Positions 41,001 to 47,720 are shown, counted from the first letter of the stretch. The stretch is 64,000 nucleotides of DNA from Monoplex corrugatus (GCA_030674185.1 JAPXFY010000031.1:38660032-38724031); one strand, 5' to 3'. The notes: generated by a model from the letters alone, not told the origin. A program made the numbers and translations.

Positions 41001-41917
41001 ACATATTTGTATGTAAGTAACAACATATAGAATAACATGTTGCAGTATCATACCATAACTGATGTGTGTGTCCCACATATTTGTATGTAAGTAACAACAT
41101 ATAGAATAACATGTTGCAGTATCATACCATAACTGATGTGTGTGTCCCACATATTTGTATGTAAGTAACAACATACAGAATAACATGTTGCAGTATCATA
41201 CCATAACTGCTGTGTGTGTCCCACATATTTTATATTAGTAACGACGTACAGAATAACATGTTGCAGTATCATACCATAACTGCTGTGTGTGTCCCACATA
41301 TTTTATATTAGTAACGACGTATAGAATAACATGTTGCAGTATCATACCATAACTGCTGTGTGTGTCCCATATATTTTATATTAGTAACAACATAGAGAAT
41401 AACACATTGCAGTATCATACCATAACTGCTGTGTGTGTCCCACATATTTTATATTAGTAACGACGTACAGAATAACATGTTGCAGTATCACACCATAACT
41501 GCTGTGTGTGCCCCACATATTTTTATATTAGTAACAACATAGAAAATAACACATTTCAAGTGTCATACATAACTGTTGTGTGTGTCCCATCTGTGAACAA
41601 AACGTGTCTTTAGGTAAGATGGTACAAAAATTGACAGATATATAACAGCATAAGGAGACAAGAAGTGACCTAATGCATGTGATGTTACAGGTCTGGCTGC
41701 TCAAGACAGCCGCAGAGAGGAATGCACACTGAGCAGTCACATCATGGAGAATGTGGAGGAACCAGCAGAGATCCACGATCATGTCGACCAGTCAGCTGGT
41801 ACATGGGGCGACGGCATTATCGACCAGCTGTATGATATTTCCATGCGCTGTCTGACACACTTGAAGAAACGTCGACCAAACGTCAAAGACATTCGACCTG
41901 AGTTAGAATCACTGTGA
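21617..41917 (+). CDS. IRAK4: IRAK4-like Death-domain protein kinase, eight exons
   Basis: Exons 21617-21774, 23797-23896, 26654-27092, 29424-29510, 33421-33641, 36798-36995, 38028-38202 and 41691-41917 join with GT-AG introns and matching phases to 1605 nt (534 residues plus stop; human IRAK4 is about 460). Residues 1-105 form a Death domain ([19 protein letters not shown] ... VDWGT). Residues 110-232 are an acidic, Pro/Gln/Ser-rich linker, longer than usual. The kinase follows: glycine loop GSGGFGMV (267-274), Lys288, tyrosine gatekeeper Tyr337 in [21 protein letters not shown] (384-394), and an APEA motif. The DFG motif reads DFA (404-406). By family knowledge it acts in the cytosol downstream of MyD88 and Toll/IL-1 receptors. 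The start has G at -3 and +4. Confidence 0.93.
21985..22740. repeat. GT microsatellites with a ~70-bp tandem unit
   Basis: IRAK4-like intron 1. GT blocks at 21996-22058 and 22420-22710. Between them a unit with 'cccatgta..cttgtggatg' and 'acatgtgtgtgtat' occurs three times (about 22215, 22290 and 22355). Confidence 0.85.
22940..23030. repeat. (ATC)n/(ATT)n microsatellite
   Basis: ATC-rich then ATT-rich trinucleotide tract in intron 1. Confidence 0.9.
23093..23330. repeat. 58-bp direct tandem repeat, four copies
   Basis: Near-identical units of TCTCTTACATCATCCTTCTA followed by TTGTCCATTGATGGGCAGTC and AGGATGATGTTATCTTGC. One copy lacks 2 bp. Recent expansion is likely. Confidence 0.93.
23380..23770 (-). 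pseudogene. LINE reverse transcriptase C-terminal fragment
   Basis: On the minus strand, 23617-23381 reads [20 protein letters not shown] followed by ECWRMTDSN, the degraded form of the LLYG(C/S)E(C)W motif after the RT core; the preceding bases give remnants of the GG...DI...RI segment. Distinct from the (GAT)n family. It sits in intron 1 just before exon 2. Confidence 0.6.
23797..23896 (+). CDS. IRAK4: IRAK4-like exon 2 (Death domain)
   Basis: Acceptor TTTTGCAG, donor AAA|GTGAGT, phase 0. Encodes [15 protein letters not shown] ... RVLVDWGTK; the DWGT motif is the IRAK4 Death-domain hallmark. A piggyBac-like element starts only about 47 bp past the donor. Confidence 0.92.
23944..24993 (+). 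mobile_element. piggyBac-like element, internally deleted
   Basis: TTAA stands at both ends (23944-23947 and 24990-24993). Inverted ends follow: CTCACTTGGTACG at the left, CTCACTCAGGTACGG (reverse complement) at the right, differing by a short indel. Just inside the left end a ~28-bp motif is repeated (tacgtcggaacactatagc, then tacgacggaacgcgatagc). TTAA targets are diagnostic for piggyBac-type elements. The 1050-bp body holds only an N-terminal transposase-like reading frame, so the element is non-autonomous. It lies in intron 2 of the IRAK4-like gene. Confidence 0.78.
24163..24654 (+). pseudogene. piggyBac-type transposase N-terminal remnant
   Basis: The open frame begins with a basic stretch ([19 protein letters not shown]), then [14 protein letters not shown] and a long acidic Ser/Asp/Glu segment. 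A start of the FTAEEAL...L type followed by acidic low-complexity sequence is what I recall from N-termini of piggyBac-derived proteins. No DDD catalytic core or C-terminal cysteine domain follows; after about residue 107 the frame runs into non-coding element sequence. The first residues before the basic stretch may be spurious. Confidence 0.55.
25200..25520 (+). repeat. dispersed repeat family C, third copy
   Basis: tRNA-like 'gggctcaagtctcat', then 'aaaactggcctgtttg', 'gtgtttcata', 'cagaacttgcc', 'attgctgtcaggttt' and 'gggcatatggaa', parallel to 20690-21050. A (TTG)n run precedes it. Confidence 0.65.
25650..26400. repeat. tandem array of a LINE/SINE 3' tail (~80-100-bp unit)
   Basis: About nine units of TGAGTTTTGAGATGGTTATA, then CTGATAT(T/G)GCACTAGGCAA, then a variable GATAAT/CATAAT tract and TGTTCTTATG. 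Units start near 25663, 25745, 25850, 25920, 26005, 26095, 26180, 26260 and 26335. The core matches the 3' tail of the LINE ending at 54285 and of SINE copies at 28490, 47230 and 62459. Intron 2. Confidence 0.85.
26405..26660 (+). repeat. tandemly repeated 3' splice-site unit before IRAK4-like exon 3
   Basis: Seven ~40-bp units of (G)TTGTGTTGCAG followed by AATGCTTGAAATC-like sequence. Potential AG sites end near 26417, 26452, 26492, 26534 (here CTGAG), 26572, 26612 and 26653; the last is the acceptor that keeps the gene in frame and is followed by AACGCTCGAATCCACC. The unit therefore contains both an acceptor and the first exon bases. Several copies could act as cryptic sites. Confidence 0.85.
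26654..27092 (+). CDS. IRAK4: IRAK4-like exon 3 (end of Death domain and linker)
   Basis: Acceptor GTTGTAG, donor ATAG|GTAGGA, phase 1. Completes the Death domain ([17 protein letters not shown]) and then encodes a linker rich in Pro, Gln, Glu and Ser. The acceptor is the last of about seven tandem look-alikes (26405-26665). A TG repeat starts about 14 bp after the donor. Confidence 0.9.
27105..27380. repeat. TG microsatellites and G run next to exon 3 donor
   Basis: Interrupted (TG)n begins about 14 bp downstream of the exon 3 donor; a second (TG)n at 27271-27306 and a G run at 27363-27376 follow. Intron 3. Confidence 0.9.
27462..27882. repeat. long (CA)n with CAC interruptions
   Basis: A 420-bp CA tract interrupted by ACCACAC. 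Cysteine/valine frames on the minus strand are artefacts. With the TG run at 27105-27380 it forms a potential long RNA hairpin in the intron 3 transcript. Confidence 0.95.
28490..28735 (+). repeat. SINE with LINE-like 3' tail
   Basis: Shares 'ttgtattcagg', 'caatgccag', 'atccttagatta', 'tacttaattttctttt' and the tail CCCTGATATGGCTCTA with 46990-47285, ending in (AAC)n. The tail also matches the LINE ending at 54285. Intron 3. Confidence 0.75.
28950..29400 (+). repeat. dispersed repeat family G with a MITE inside
   Basis: Left part 'gttgtcccataat' and right part 'cctgtctcttgctgctttacc' are contiguous in the related copy at 46745-47000. The split is caused by the TTAA element at 29011-29203. 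Confidence 0.55.
29011..29203. mobile_element. TTAA foldback MITE (short arm left, long arm right)
   Basis: TTAACCCTTTGACTCC terminus, short outer arm (CACCAACTGCAGAAAC type), TTAA, then an inner palindrome around CTTCCTGCAGGAAG, then a long outer arm through GACAATGCAGGATG. The right terminal TTAA has mutated to CTAG. Intron 3 of the IRAK4-like gene. Confidence 0.8.
29424..29510 (+). CDS. IRAK4: IRAK4-like exon 4 (kinase N-lobe entry)
   Basis: Acceptor GTACAG, donor AAGG|GTTAGT. Encodes the stretch before the glycine loop, ending [15 protein letters not shown], which matches the VTNNF region of IRAK4 proteins. Confidence 0.9.
30509..31885 (+). CDS. 72-residue two-exon gene inside the transposon
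   Basis: Exon 1 30509-30611 (ATG after GCGCA, donor GAGG|GTAAGT), exon 2 31770-31885 (acceptor TTTTTCTCACAG, stop TAA at 31883). The phases agree and give an acidic N-terminal half ([20 protein letters not shown], then [13 protein letters not shown]), a basic central patch ([19 protein letters not shown]) and an acidic tail ending NMF. I do not recognise it. It could be an element-encoded accessory protein, the ends of a transposase gene with the middle deleted, or a captured host fragment. Clean splice sites in a short element argue that it is or was expressed. The join is inferred. Confidence 0.5.
31130..31290. repeat. (ATT)n-rich tract
   Basis: Interrupted ATT/ATC trinucleotides inside the intron of the small transposon gene. 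Confidence 0.85.
33155..33330. repeat. (ATT)n/(GTT)n/(GAT)n microsatellite
   Basis: Trinucleotide tract in intron 4 between the transposon and exon 5; the T-rich stretch that follows serves as the exon 5 polypyrimidine tract. Confidence 0.9.
33421..33641 (+). CDS. IRAK4: IRAK4-like exon 5 (glycine loop and catalytic lysine)
   Basis: Acceptor TCATCAG, donor CTG|GTCAGT, phase 0. Encodes [17 protein letters not shown], the IAVKYL lysine, the C-helix (QFENEVKTL) and [14 protein letters not shown] microsatellite begins about 43 bp after the donor. Confidence 0.95.
33684..33806. repeat. (GT)n microsatellite next to exon 5 donor
   Basis: Begins about 43 bp after the donor of IRAK4-like exon 5. Confidence 0.93.
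34160..35470 (+). pseudogene. decayed LINE reverse transcriptase
   Basis: 34475-34876 reads [34 protein letters not shown] (RT motif '[10 protein letters not shown]'), [20 protein letters not shown] and [20 protein letters not shown]. After a frameshift come RNGLFKI...KIGCPPRLL and a degraded [17 protein letters not shown] segment (35150-35240). The FIDLTKAFD, QGC and YADD blocks are mutated or lost. It is an old insertion in intron 5, unrelated in sequence to the (GAT)n family. Family assignment is from memory of similar RT proteins. Confidence 0.8.
35471..35944. other. intron 5 sequence, nothing recognised
   Basis: AT-rich sequence without gene or clear repeat. Confidence 0.5.
35945..36560 (+). 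pseudogene. (GAT)n-tailed LINE 3' fragment
   Basis: 35960-36355 encodes [53 protein letters not shown] and [20 protein letters not shown], followed past a frameshift by [12 protein letters not shown] sequence and a GATGATGATG tail at 36543-36556. Relative to other copies two or three residues are missing before LLYGCEAW. 5' truncated, dead. Same orientation as the host gene. Confidence 0.88.
36798..36995 (+). CDS. IRAK4: IRAK4-like exon 6 (hinge and catalytic loop)
   Basis: Acceptor CATCCAG, donor AAG|GTTAGA, phase 0. Encodes the hinge [23 protein letters not shown] and the intact [12 protein letters not shown] catalytic loop. Confidence 0.96.
37555..37770 (-). repeat. dispersed repeat family D
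   Basis: Reverse copy: 'ttcaagcaaacaggaacca', 'cagacaagacaggcgcaaat', 'gccaactggcctttgtcaa', 'aggctgaaacttcc'. Intron 6. Confidence 0.85.
37778..38003. repeat. (CA)n tract abutting exon 7 acceptor
   Basis: Long CA repeat with CGCACG variants ending 24 bp before the acceptor AG of IRAK4-like exon 7. Confidence 0.95.
38028..38202 (+). CDS. IRAK4: IRAK4-like exon 7 (activation segment)
   Basis: Acceptor TTTACAG lies 24 bp after a long CA repeat; donor ACAG|GTAAAG. Encodes VGDFA, an activation loop with [21 protein letters not shown] and [15 protein letters not shown]. The DFG glycine is alanine. Confidence 0.95.
38496..38656. mobile_element. TTAA foldback MITE, decayed
   Basis: Partial long arm (TTTGTCAACCATGTAGCAAA), TTAA, inner palindrome with CTTCCTGCAGAAAGC at its centre, GGGTTAAG, then the short arm TTTTTGCAGTTGGTGGATAG. 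Outer termini eroded. Intron 7. Confidence 0.75.
39045..39440 (-). repeat. tRNA-derived SINE (family F)
   Basis: Reverse orientation: 'cttacaggatctttaat', 'gttctgcatgtgtgtacgc', 'gcatacatctttgtcatggg', 'ctccgccctttaccc', then a decayed tRNA head at the right ('gattgaaagactgttatctt', 'caaccacgcc'). Intron 7. The upstream interval 38657-39044 has no gene and contains a G run at 38889-38902. Confidence 0.65.
39450..41590. repeat. 74-bp satellite array
   Basis: About 29 copies of a 72-76-bp unit (ATATTTGTATGTAAGTAACA, ACATATAGAATAACATGTTG, CAGTATCATACCATAACTGA, TGTGTGTGTCCCAC). Units differ by one TG in the short GT run and by blocks of sequence type: TTTTATATTAATAACA at 39.6-40.2 kb, TTGTATGTAAGTAACA at 40.25-41.2 kb, TTTATATTAGTAACGACG at 41.2-41.5 kb. 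Minus-strand frames across it are repeat artefacts. It lies in the last intron, ending about 100 bp before exon 8. Confidence 0.96.
41691..41917 (+). CDS. IRAK4: IRAK4-like exon 8 (kinase C-lobe end, stop)
   Basis: Acceptor GTTACAG. Encodes a charged loop, then [21 protein letters not shown] and the stop TGA at 41915-41917. The RCL...KKRRP motif matches the final kinase helix (CLHEKKNKRP in IRAK4). The last 90 bp are echoed twice in the following 200 bp. Confidence 0.93.
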
Positions 41918-42125
41918 AAGAGAGAAATTGAATGAAATTGGAGAAAAATTGTTGACCGGATGTCAAAGACATTCAATTTGATTTGGAAGCACTGTAATTG
42001 AGAGAGAATGGATGAAATTGGAAGGTTGTGTTGCGTGATGCATTTGAAGAAACGTGGACCAAACATAAAAAACATTCAACAGGTGTTATAAGCAGTGTGA
42101 TCGAGAGTGATTTGATTAATTTCGA
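41849..42125 (+). repeat. triplication of the last-exon end
   Basis: The segment TTGAAGAAACGTCGACCAAA ... GACATTCGACCTGAGTTAGA ... CACTGTGAAAGAGAGAAATTG occurs in exon 8 (41849-41940), then partly at 41950-42025 (GTCAAAGACATTCAATTTGA, AGCACTGTAATTGAGAGAGA) and again at 42043-42120 (TTGAAGAAACGTGGACCAAA, ACATTCAACAGG, AGCAGTGTGATCGAGAG). Copies two and three follow the stop codon, so they would be 3' UTR. No clear AATAAA was seen before 42310. Confidence 0.8.
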
Positions 42126-42309
42126 AGATAGCATGTCTGGGTCTATATTTGCTGAGTAAATGATAATTTGACAGTGTTTAATCATGTTTTCTTTGTATTT
42201 CAGCAATATTAAGATTAATTTCTTAAAATGGGAGATGAAGTTTATGATAATGTTTGAAACTGAATTGATCTTTTTTAAAATACAGAAATGACCAATATTA
42301 TCAACCAAA

Positions 42310-42335
42310 ATGAGTCGGCCAAAACGAGAACTGAA
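42310..42335 (+). CDS. candidate first coding exon of an unknown gene
   Basis: ATG in the context ACCAAAATGA opens MSRPKREL and runs to a strong donor (CTGAA|GTAAGT) 26 bp later, phase 2. It is about 390 bp after the IRAK4-like stop. It could be the start of the gene whose later exons lie at 49345, 60638 and 61965, but its phase does not fit the 49345 exon directly, so another exon would be needed. Very short, so chance is possible. Confidence 0.25.
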
Positions 42336-42449
42336 GTAAGTTGTATATCACTGTGATGTTTTCTTTTTCGTCTGCATGTTATTTTCCTGTAATGTGTGTG
42401 TTGGTGTTTTTGTTGTTGTTTTCTGTTTTGCATTCTGTTATTCCAAAGC

Positions 42450-42860
42450 AAAAGTGATCACCCACATTCAAGCCAACAGGAACCAGAAAAACACAAAAAT
42501 GGAATCAGAATTCATATTCAACCATTTGACTCCTGCACGCTGTCCACCAGTATCGTCCATTGCCAAACATGCCATCAAAGCAAAAACTTAACCCTTTGAC
42601 TCCCTCACCCTATCCACCAGCTTCCTAACTTAACCCTTTGACTCCCTCACCCTATCAGGAAGCTGGTGGATAGGGTGAGGGAGTCAAAGGGTTAAGTTTT
42701 TGCAGTTGGTAGATAAGGTGCGGGAGTCAGAGGGTTAGTATAAAATGACAAGACAGGCACACATATTCAGGCAACTGCTTTTGTCAGGCATACACAAAAG
42801 AATAAATACAATAAGGATGAGGTGAAAACAGGATTAATACTTCCCTGATAATTTGTCAAG
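42450..42860 (-). repeat. dispersed repeat family D, split by a MITE
   Basis: Left part 'ttcaagccaacaggaaccag' and right part 'tgacaagacaggcac', 'ggcaactgcttttgtcaggc' flank the TTAA element at 42519-42738 and are contiguous in other copies. Confidence 0.8.
42519..42738. mobile_element. TTAA foldback MITE (long arm left, inner palindrome, short arm right)
   Basis: Terminus CCATTTGACTCCTGCACG, long arm, then CTTAACCCTTTGACTCCCTC, an extra partial copy of the inner arm, the inner palindrome (ATCAGGAAGCTGGTGGATAG), GGGTTAAG, the short arm and a terminal AGAGGGTTAG. The most complex copy, as one inner arm is duplicated. Confidence 0.82.
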
Positions 42861-42899
42861 AAGAAGAAGATGACTGAAATGAAATCACAAAAGTGTTGT

Positions 42900-43110
42900 G
42901 AACTGTGGTAAGCGTGGTGGTCACTGGGTTTACACTTGTCGAGTAAATGACAATTTGTCTGTGTTTAATCATGGTTTTTGTTTGTTTGTTTGTTTTTCTT
43001 GTACTTCAGTCTTGGGGAAAATGAGATGAATTCTATAATATAAAAATTGTCATGCCATATTATTACCATTTGATTTAGAAGAGGGTGTAGGGCCAGAATA
43101 TTGAGAATCA
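42900..43110. repeat. dispersed repeat shared with 42140-42250 and 63700-63840
   Basis: 'gagtaaatgacaatttg', 'tgtttaatcatgg', 'atgagatgaattct', 'gtcatgccat' and 'gaagagggt..agggc' recur in the same order near 42155-42250 (partly) and 63700-63830. Confidence 0.6.
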
Positions 43111-43144
43111 ACAGACTGCTGTTGTTGAGTATGGTTTCTTGAGT

Positions 43145-43378
43145 GATGGCATTTTGTTGTTTTCTTCTGTTGCATTCTGTTGTCTTCTTCTTCTGTATCC
43201 TGTTGTCTTCTCATTCTGTTTTCGTCTTCTTCTGCATTCTATTGTCTTCTGCTGCATTCTGTTTTTTTTTCTGCTGCATCCTGTTGTTTTCTTCTGCATT
43301 CTGTTTTCTTCTTTTGCATTCTGTTGTCTTTTTCTTCTGCATTCTGCTGTCTTCTTCTGCCGCATTCTTAGTGTTGTT
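43145..43378. repeat. pyrimidine-rich TTCTGCATTCTGTTGTCTTC minisatellite
   Basis: About ten degenerate ~20-25-bp units. Frames on both strands (FCCLLL, QQNA) are artefacts. Confidence 0.85.
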
Positions 43379-43589
43379 GTCATGGATGTGTGTTTTCATG
43401 TTCTTGTTGTTTGGTCTTTATTGTGCAGGCATTATATTCCTGCGCATTGTGTACATTGTGTCTTTTGGTGGGCCGTGCATTGCCACCAATTTCATTATTG
43501 TTGCATACTTGAAACTTCTGTGCTTTTTGTTACGGTATTGCCTTATCAAAATTAATTTTTACACAGATGTTTGCCAGGGATGATGTTTT

Positions 43590-43725
43590 TCTCGCGAGTT
43601 CTTTGATATGCACTAGGTCCATGCTACATGCCGTGCTTAGATCCTTATGGAGGGCCGTCATCGCCAATGCAGCAGGGCACATGATGATGATGATTATGAT
43701 AATGATGATGATGATGATGACCTGA
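43590..43725 (+). mobile_element. LINE 3' tail fragment with (GAT)n
   Basis: GGAGGGCCGTCATCGCCAAT followed by GCAGGGCACATGATGATGAT: the terminal ~60 bp of the (GAT)n-tailed LINE family. Confidence 0.8.
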
Positions 43726-43739
43726 AACAAGTATTTTCA

Positions 43740-44041
43740 GTATCCAGGCAATCCAAATGTCCGCGAATTCGCGGATATCCGTGAAAGGGAAATATTTGCA
43801 TGTTTTGTTCATTGTTAACAATGCTTGTGCCATTTTTTCTTTTATTAAAATAATTGATTTATCTTTCACCAGAGGGGGTTAAATTTCCATTTACTCGACT
43901 AAAATGCTTCAGCTTCTGGGGGTAGACCCCCACCAGGGGCAAAGCCCCTGGACCCAGACAGGGGGCCTATGCGGCTCCCTGGAACCCCGGCATTTTATTT
44001 CCACGAAAACACATTGTTGCTTGAATGGATTGCCTGGTATC
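43740..44041. mobile_element. 292-bp MITE with GTATC target duplication
   Basis: Ends CAGGCAATCCA (43745) and TGGATTGCCTG (to 44036) are perfect 11-bp inverted repeats, flanked by GTATC on both sides (43740-43744 and 44037-44041). The interior has GC-rich stem pairs (GGGGGTAGACCCCC and AGGGGCAAAGCCCCT). No reading frame. Superfamily not assigned. Confidence 0.8.
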
Positions 44042-44425
44042 TAGAACAATTTCTTCATATGGGATAATCTGAGGTCTTCAGCCAAGCATGTTTAGCATCC
44101 ATAACCATCTTTTTTTCCATGGATGATAAGTTGAGATCTTTAAGTCTGAATGATCCAGACCAGATTTTTTTTTAAATTATCGCTCAGAAAAACTTTGCTT
44201 TTTTTTTGCTTTTTTTGTTTTGCTGTTTCTACAGTCACACCTCTCAAATTTTCTGTCCAAATGAAAAAATAGAGAATAAGGAGCATGACTGCCAAATTAA
44301 GAAAATTCCATCTGCACTGACCCCACATATTCCATGTGGAAGAGAAGATGAAAAATGTCATAGCATAAGCTGTAAACTTACATTTAAGCTTTCCTCAGCA
44401 ATATCGGATATGGGTTTTAGACTTT
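44042..44425. other. no gene seen
   Basis: AT-rich sequence, T runs near 44165-44220; no supported feature. Confidence 0.4.
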
Positions 44426-44429
44426 CCCC

Positions 44430-44645
44430 AGACACCTTGTGTGTGTGTGCGTGCATGTGTGGTGTGTGTGTGTGTGCGCACATGCACGCATGCTGTATGA
44501 GTGTGCGCATGCATGCGTGCACGCGCATGTGTGTGTATGTATGTGTGTGTGCACCATCATGTCATTGTGAATGTGTGTACACATGCATTTTTATGTGCAT
44601 CTGGGTTTTTTGTTTGTTTCTTTGTTTGTTGTTGTTTTCTTGATA
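44430..44645. repeat. (GT)n with GCATGC variants
   Basis: Interrupted GT tract with alternating purine-pyrimidine GCATGCG blocks. Confidence 0.85.
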
Positions 44646-44842
44646 ATCAGAAACAAAACAAAAAAGATGACAAACCATTGTAAAATACAAAATTTGAGGC
44701 ATTTCTAAAATTTCTAGTCAATATGACCAAAGAATTTTTTTTTTTGTAAAGGAAGGGAAATGTGGGTTTACTTTTTGAACTTGATCTGTTAGATTAAGCC
44801 CATGAGCTGTGGTAGAACTGAAATGATTGATTTTTGAAATGT

Positions 44843-45160
44843 TTAACCCTTAGCTGTTCACAAAGCCAGTAACCACCCTGCGGAAGAATGTGCCGATGTA
44901 TTTGTAGCTGTTGAGATCGCCCGATCTTTTCCGGCACAAGTGTGGGGAATTTCCATCACTACTGGCCTTGCTGTCTTTTCGCGCGTGTGGTTAGAATCTT
45001 GGTCAGTCTCGCGTCAAATTTCTAAAATTAGTACGAGCATTCTGGGATGCAAGGAACTTTCCATTCACTACTGAAAGACTTTGTACTGACGCTGTGCTAC
45101 ATTCGAATGCGAATACTAGCAGCTAGCTTTACATCTAGCAGTGCAAATGCGAAAGGGTAA
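44843..45160. mobile_element. possible TTAA-type MITE
   Basis: Left end TTAACCCTTAGC and right end GCGAAAGGGTAA are imperfect inverted repeats in piggyBac style, but the right target reads GTAA. Tentative. Confidence 0.35.
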
Positions 45161-45890
45161 AGTGTTGTTTTTATTAGTGAGTGATTGTGGTCATATACCT
45201 TGCAGAACTGCTCTGATGTCCTGTTGGAAATTTTAAAGATTTTTTTTTTCAACATCCCCCTTTCTGTTTATATAAAAAAAAAGGGAGATTACTCGTTTCA
45301 TATCAGCCAAAGAAGGGCATATGGGTCTTTCTGCAACAAATATGCATGAACAAGATCATTAGAAAAAATTTTATGGGTTGATCTTAACCAAATTTTGGTC
45401 AGAGCAGTGCACAGTAGGGGACCCATGACAGCACATGTTTGAAAGTAAAGATTCAAGGTCAAGGTCCACAGACAGAAGTGTCTAGAATCGGCACTTTTTG
45501 CATTTGAAGGTGTGTGAACAGGATTTTCTCTGATCTTCTGACAATATTTGAAATCTGTTTTCATTGTAGTGGCAGTCTGACCATTGTCTCAATACGTATT
45601 TATGTTAACTTTTATGTCAACTGAATCTTCTTCATGGTCACATTGAACTTAAGCAATAGGTTACAATGTTTTGGATTTTCTGTAATAATTTTTGTATAAA
45701 AAGGGAGGTTGCTAGGGTAGCTTAACAGTCCTTACGTGGGGACGAGGGTGGTTGTTTTGGTTTGTGCAATGTTTCTAGGATGCAGGTTTCATTCTTTTGC
45801 TGCATGCTTTGCATGCTGTATCTTTGTTGGGCTACCCTGCCTTATAGACAATCATACACCATTTTTGGGGTGTGCATGGTGGGTATTTCT
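45161..45890. other. no gene seen
   Basis: Unique-looking AT-rich sequence; open frames are short and without recognisable features. Confidence 0.4.
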
Positions 45891-45971
45891 GTGTTTCTAT
45901 AAGCCATCAAACGATGGCAAGGCTTACAGGATCTTTAATATGTATATTTCATGTTTTCCATACAAACACAC
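45890..45971 (-). repeat. SINE family F fragment
   Basis: 'gcttacaggatctttaata' and 'tatttcatgttttccatac' match the end of the copy at 39045. It is cut by the MITE starting at 45972. Confidence 0.5.
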
Positions 45972-46148
45972 TTAACCCTTTGACTCCTGCACTCTGTCCA
46001 CCAGTATCCTGCATTGTCAACCATGCAAGCAAAGCAAAAACTTAACCCCTTGACTCCCTCACCCTATCCATCAACTTCCTGCAGGTGAGGGAGTCAAGGG
46101 GTTAAGTTTTTGGAGTTGGTGGATAGGATGCGGGAATTAAAGGGTTAA
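45972..46148. mobile_element. TTAA foldback MITE with intact outer TTAA ends
   Basis: TTAACCCTTTGACTCCTGCA, long arm (GTATCCTGCATTGTCAACCA, GCAAAGCAAAAAC), TTAACCCCTTGACTCCCTC, shortened inner palindrome (TTCCTGCAGGTGAGGGAG), GGGTTAAG, short arm, terminal GGGTTAA. Best-preserved outer boundaries of the family. Confidence 0.85.
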
Positions 46149-46744
46149 AGATGATAACACCTTTACAAATATGTACAAAAGATTGCTGTACAGATGTTAA
46201 AGTATCTTATTTTTTAATGTGAAAGATTTTGCATGTTTGTTACAGCATTAGTCTAAAGTGTATAAAACAAGAGTTTATTTTTAGAGATGTGAAAATTTTT
46301 ACAAAACTGTTGAAAAAAATGGTTATTGTTTGGATTAAAATTTTTACAAAAGTGTTAAAAAAGATTACTATTTTGATGATGAAAGTTTTTTTTCCCAAGT
46401 GTTCAAAATTTAACAGAGTTGTTTTGTTCTTTATAATTTGATGCTGAAAAATATACAAATCTGTTTAAAAGGTTGCAATATGGATGTTAAAGCTGTGTTA
46501 AAAGATGTTAAAAATGACTGCATGTTGTGAATTGAATGTAAAATGCGTAGGATAAAATACTTATGTCTTTGAAAACTACAGCTGTGTTATTGATGATTCA
46601 TGTTGTGTAGTCAGTGTGTTATTCTAATAATTCGACATTTTCTTGTTGTTGATGTAATCATCATTGTAAAAAAAAGTGTGCATTTCTGATAATGTGAAAT
46701 TTGTTGGTTTGTTTATTTGTCTGGCGTAAAAAAATCGATAAAGA
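46149..46744. repeat. AT-rich stretch with a degenerate ~45-bp tandem unit
   Basis: At 46150-46520 'tttacaaa', 'tgttaaaaaagat' and 'tattttggatga' blocks recur about eight times. The remainder is AT-rich with no gene. Confidence 0.55.
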
Positions 46745-47285
46745 CTATAGACTGTCCCATAATGATGAGGTCGTACAGAAGTGATGTGGTAGAAACCGTG
46801 ACTTTTCTCTGAGCCAGTTTATGAGAATGGTGCCCATCCCCTGTCTGTTAATACATAACCTTCCATAACCCACAACAGGGTTAGGAACACATTCACAGCT
46901 GGGTGAAGTGGAGGCTTGTAGGAAGTTTTTCTCTAGCCAGACTCAAACTTGTGCAATTAGATAGGAAAGCAGCAGTCCACCAAGTGTCAATTTTAAATAC
47001 TGAAGGCCAGTATATATGTATGCTTTTTTCTATATTCGGTTACGTGTATGAATTTGTATTCAGGTTTGGTTTTAAGTCCCCTGTTGATAAATTCAACTGA
47101 ATGATCAATGCCAGGGGAATATCCTTAGATTACTTGCATGACTGCGATGATTATGTGCTTAATTTTCTTTTCCAGGGTTTCTGTTGCTTTTTTTTCCCCG
47201 GGTCATTAGATGTGTGTGTGTTTTGTTTGAGATGGTTATAAGCTTGATGTGGCTCTCAGCAGTCACCTGTAATAATGATAATAAA
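46745..47285 (+). repeat. dispersed repeat family G / SINE with LINE-like 3' tail
   Basis: 'actgtcccataatgatgagg' ... 'gcccatcccctgtctg' ... 'ttgtattcagg' ... 'gagatggttataagc' and an (AATAATGAT) tail. It appears to be the fuller form of the fragments at 28490-28735 and 28950-29400. Confidence 0.65.
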
Positions 47286-47720
47286 AAGAAACCAGAAAAA
47301 ACACGAAAAAAGAATAAGAATGCGTATTTGATACAACCAGACAAGACAGGCGCAAATTTTCAGCCAACTGGCCTTTGTCAAACTCAAGGTCACAAAGAAA
47401 CAAACACCGAATATAAAAATTAGGAGAAAAAGACTGAAATTTCCCTGCTGCATGAGAAAAGGAATAATCTGTGTTCCTTTTCTCACACTGGACGGCGCAG
47501 ACACTGGAATATTCCTTTTCTCACAGGGAAGTTTCAGTCTTTTTCTCCTAATTTTTGTATCTGGTGTTCGTTTGTTTGTGATCTTACGCCTGACAAAGGC
47601 CAGTTGGCCGAAAATTCGCGCCTGTCTTGTCTTGTATGAAATACGCGTTCTGATTCTTTATTCGTGTTTTTTTCTGGTTCCTGTTTGCTTGAACGTGGGC
47701 AGTCACACTTGTTTTGGATA
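47285..47720. repeat. inverted pair of repeat family D
   Basis: A reverse copy (47285-47455) and a forward copy (47515-47715) face each other across a spacer that itself holds GAGAAAAGGAAT ... ATTCCTTTTCTC inverted repeats. A transcript could fold into a ~170-bp imperfect duplex. Confidence 0.85.

Noticed and set aside
43139..43583. Membrane-protein-like frame rich in Phe, Leu, Cys
   Set aside because: It lies in a TTCTGCATTCTG pyrimidine minisatellite and the opposite strand is also open.
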